DNA from: Tropicimonas sediminicola
GTDB lineage: Bacteria > Pseudomonadota > Alphaproteobacteria > Rhodobacterales > Rhodobacteraceae
NCBI RefSeq assembly: GCF_900188335.1
Contig: NZ_FZOY01000003.1
Location: 248,001 to 312,000, forward strand
DNA: 64,000 nt
Reading direction: 5' to 3'
Shown: positions 63,230 to 64,000 of the stretch, one piece after another
Layout: every line of letters starts with the position of its first letter
Position numbering within the stretch: the stretch's first letter is position 1
Position numbers and translations under genes: made by a program
The notes under the pieces: generated by a model
Databases searched by the model: none
Told to the model about the DNA's origin: nothing
The model's input: the letters and a program-made list of their open reading frames with translations, nothing else

Positions 63230-64000
63230 TTACTTGTATTCCACCAGAGAGCTGCGCTGCTTGCCGAGACGGCGGAGCCGGTAGCCAATGGCGCCCTGCG
63301 CCTCGGCGATCTTGCCGACGGTCAGCAGCGTGGCTTCGGCGAGGCCACGAGACCGCGCGAGGCGCTGGATCTGGAGCGGATAGGCCAGGGCGAGGAGCAG
63401 GAACCAAGGCGAGATGGCGAGCGTCAGCACCAGGGTCGCCAGCGGCAGCGCCGCGCCCCACAGGAGGCAGCGGCGGAGCTGCGGGACGTAGTGCCGTTCC
63501 GGTGGTGCGCCATGGCGCGCGGCGCCCTCGGCATAGGCGTGACCCGCGCGGCGGGCGCGCTGCCAGAACTGCGCGAACCGGGTGATGCCGGCGTCGTGGC
63601 GCGTCATCTCCGCGTCGAGCCGCCGGACCTTCCAGCCAGCGGCCCGCAGGCGGATGCAGAGATCGGGCTCCTCCCCCGCGATCATCGTCGGATCGAACCC
63701 GCCGACCGCCCGGAACGCGGCGCTGCGCATCATGGAATCGCCCCCGCAGGCCCGCGCGCGGCCGACTGGCGTGTCCCACTCCCGGTCGATCATCCGGGTG
63801 TAGACAGACGCTTCCGGGTGCCGCTCCCGCCGTCGTCCGCAGGCTACGGCAAGCTCCGGCTCGGTGGCGAAGGCGGCGCGGGCGGTGGCGATCCAGCCCG
63901 GCACCAACGTGCAATCGCCGTCGATGAACTGGATCAGCTCGGGCAGGCCGATCTCCCCGAGGGCATCGACGCCGGCGTTGCGGGCGCGGGCGGCGGTGAA
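63230..64000 (-). CDS. glycosyltransferase family 2 with C-terminal membrane segment (5' end outside window)
   Basis: The frame is open to the window edge, so the N-terminus is missing. The visible 256 residues contain ARARNAGVDALGE, the metal-binding region FIDGDCTLVPGW, GGDSMMRSAAFRAVGGFDP, GEEPDLCIRLRAAGWKV (the ED-type base region) and one or two C-terminal membrane segments (about ALPLATLVLTLAISPWFLLLALAYPL). It resembles GT2 enzymes of exopolysaccharide synthesis. Its stop is 6 bp from the convergent flippase stop. Confidence 0.88.
   Translation of the reverse strand, partial: FTAARARNAGVDALGEIGLPELIQFIDGDCTLVPGWIATARAAFATEPELAVACGRRRERHPEASVYTRMIDREWDTPVGRARACGGDSMMRSAAFRAVGGFDPTMIAGEEPDLCIRLRAAGWKVRRLDAEMTRHDAGITRFAQFWQRARRAGHAYAEGAARHGAPPERHYVPQLRRCLLWGAALPLATLVLTLAISPWFLLLALAYPLQIQRLARSRGLAEATLLTVGKIAEAQGAIGYRLRRLGKQRSSLVEYK

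Overview
This 64 kb window is high-GC, densely coded chromosomal DNA from an alphaproteobacterium. Gene content and order point to the Rhodobacteraceae (roseobacter/Rhodobacter group): the order argC-ccmE-...-ccmF-ccmH-...-gltA-gltX-comEC-lexA-moeA-moaC-trpC-trpD-trpG, an LsrB/VtlR-type LysR regulator, a gene-transfer-agent type endolysin/holin pair, and an alphaproteobacterial SOS box (GTTC-N7-GTTC). No rRNA, tRNA, CRISPR array, transposase or plasmid/phage replication gene was seen. The genus cannot be decided from the sequence.

Layout. 1-9.3 kb: CBS-domain protein (cut by the window edge), coaD, a DUF808 membrane protein, an SDR enzyme with a divergent LysR regulator, transketolase, a coiled-coil protein with zapA, and the grx4 / small membrane protein / bolA group. 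9.5-17.5 kb: purL, a lytic transglycosylase, an lsrB/vtlR-like LysR gene followed by a probable small RNA, an acyltransferase coupled to murI, argC and ccmE. 17.6-24.9 kb: a secreted protein, a PQQ-type sugar dehydrogenase and a c-type cytochrome, then the GTA-like lysis genes and small membrane proteins, then ccmF-ccmH. 24.9-32.8 kb: enoyl-CoA hydratase, a second lytic transglycosylase, a glyoxalase-like domain protein, gltA, gltX and comEC. 32.9-38.5 kb: lexA with its own SOS-controlled promoter, and a tightly overlapping trpG-trpD-ung-trpC-moaC-moeA operon. 38.6-49.3 kb: a YibQ-type deacetylase, a phospholipase D/cardiolipin synthase with an endonuclease-family partner, an AI-2E transporter, a GNAT acetyltransferase, a TVP38 protein and a DUF3604 gene broken by an in-frame amber codon; these lie between trpG and trpE. 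49.3-56.9 kb: a PpiD/SurA-type chaperone, an aminotransferase, a dienelactone hydrolase, gpt, fabI, pdxH, a two-domain cold-shock protein and a DUF192 protein. 57-64 kb: a surface polysaccharide cluster with a GT4, two GT2 enzymes, manC, a sulfotransferase and a flippase.

How the genes connect. ccmE, ccmF and ccmH make c-type cytochromes, and a cytochrome c with a PQQ dehydrogenase is placed between them. Cell envelope functions recur (murI, three wall-cleaving enzymes, acyltransferase, cardiolipin synthase, fabI, polysaccharide cluster). Tryptophan genes are split into trpE and trpGDC, and trpGDC is fused at operon level to ung and to molybdenum cofactor genes.

Most notable non-coding content: (i) a 73-nt small RNA candidate with promoter, terminator and two upstream LysR-type sites next to lsrB; (ii) a dispersed two-hairpin repeat (core GCCCAAC, tail GGGCGGGAGC) in five intergenic regions; (iii) a second dispersed motif (CTTCTTGGCNNAAATACCC) in six intergenic regions. 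Calls rest on reading the sequence and on remembered family features; no database search was made.
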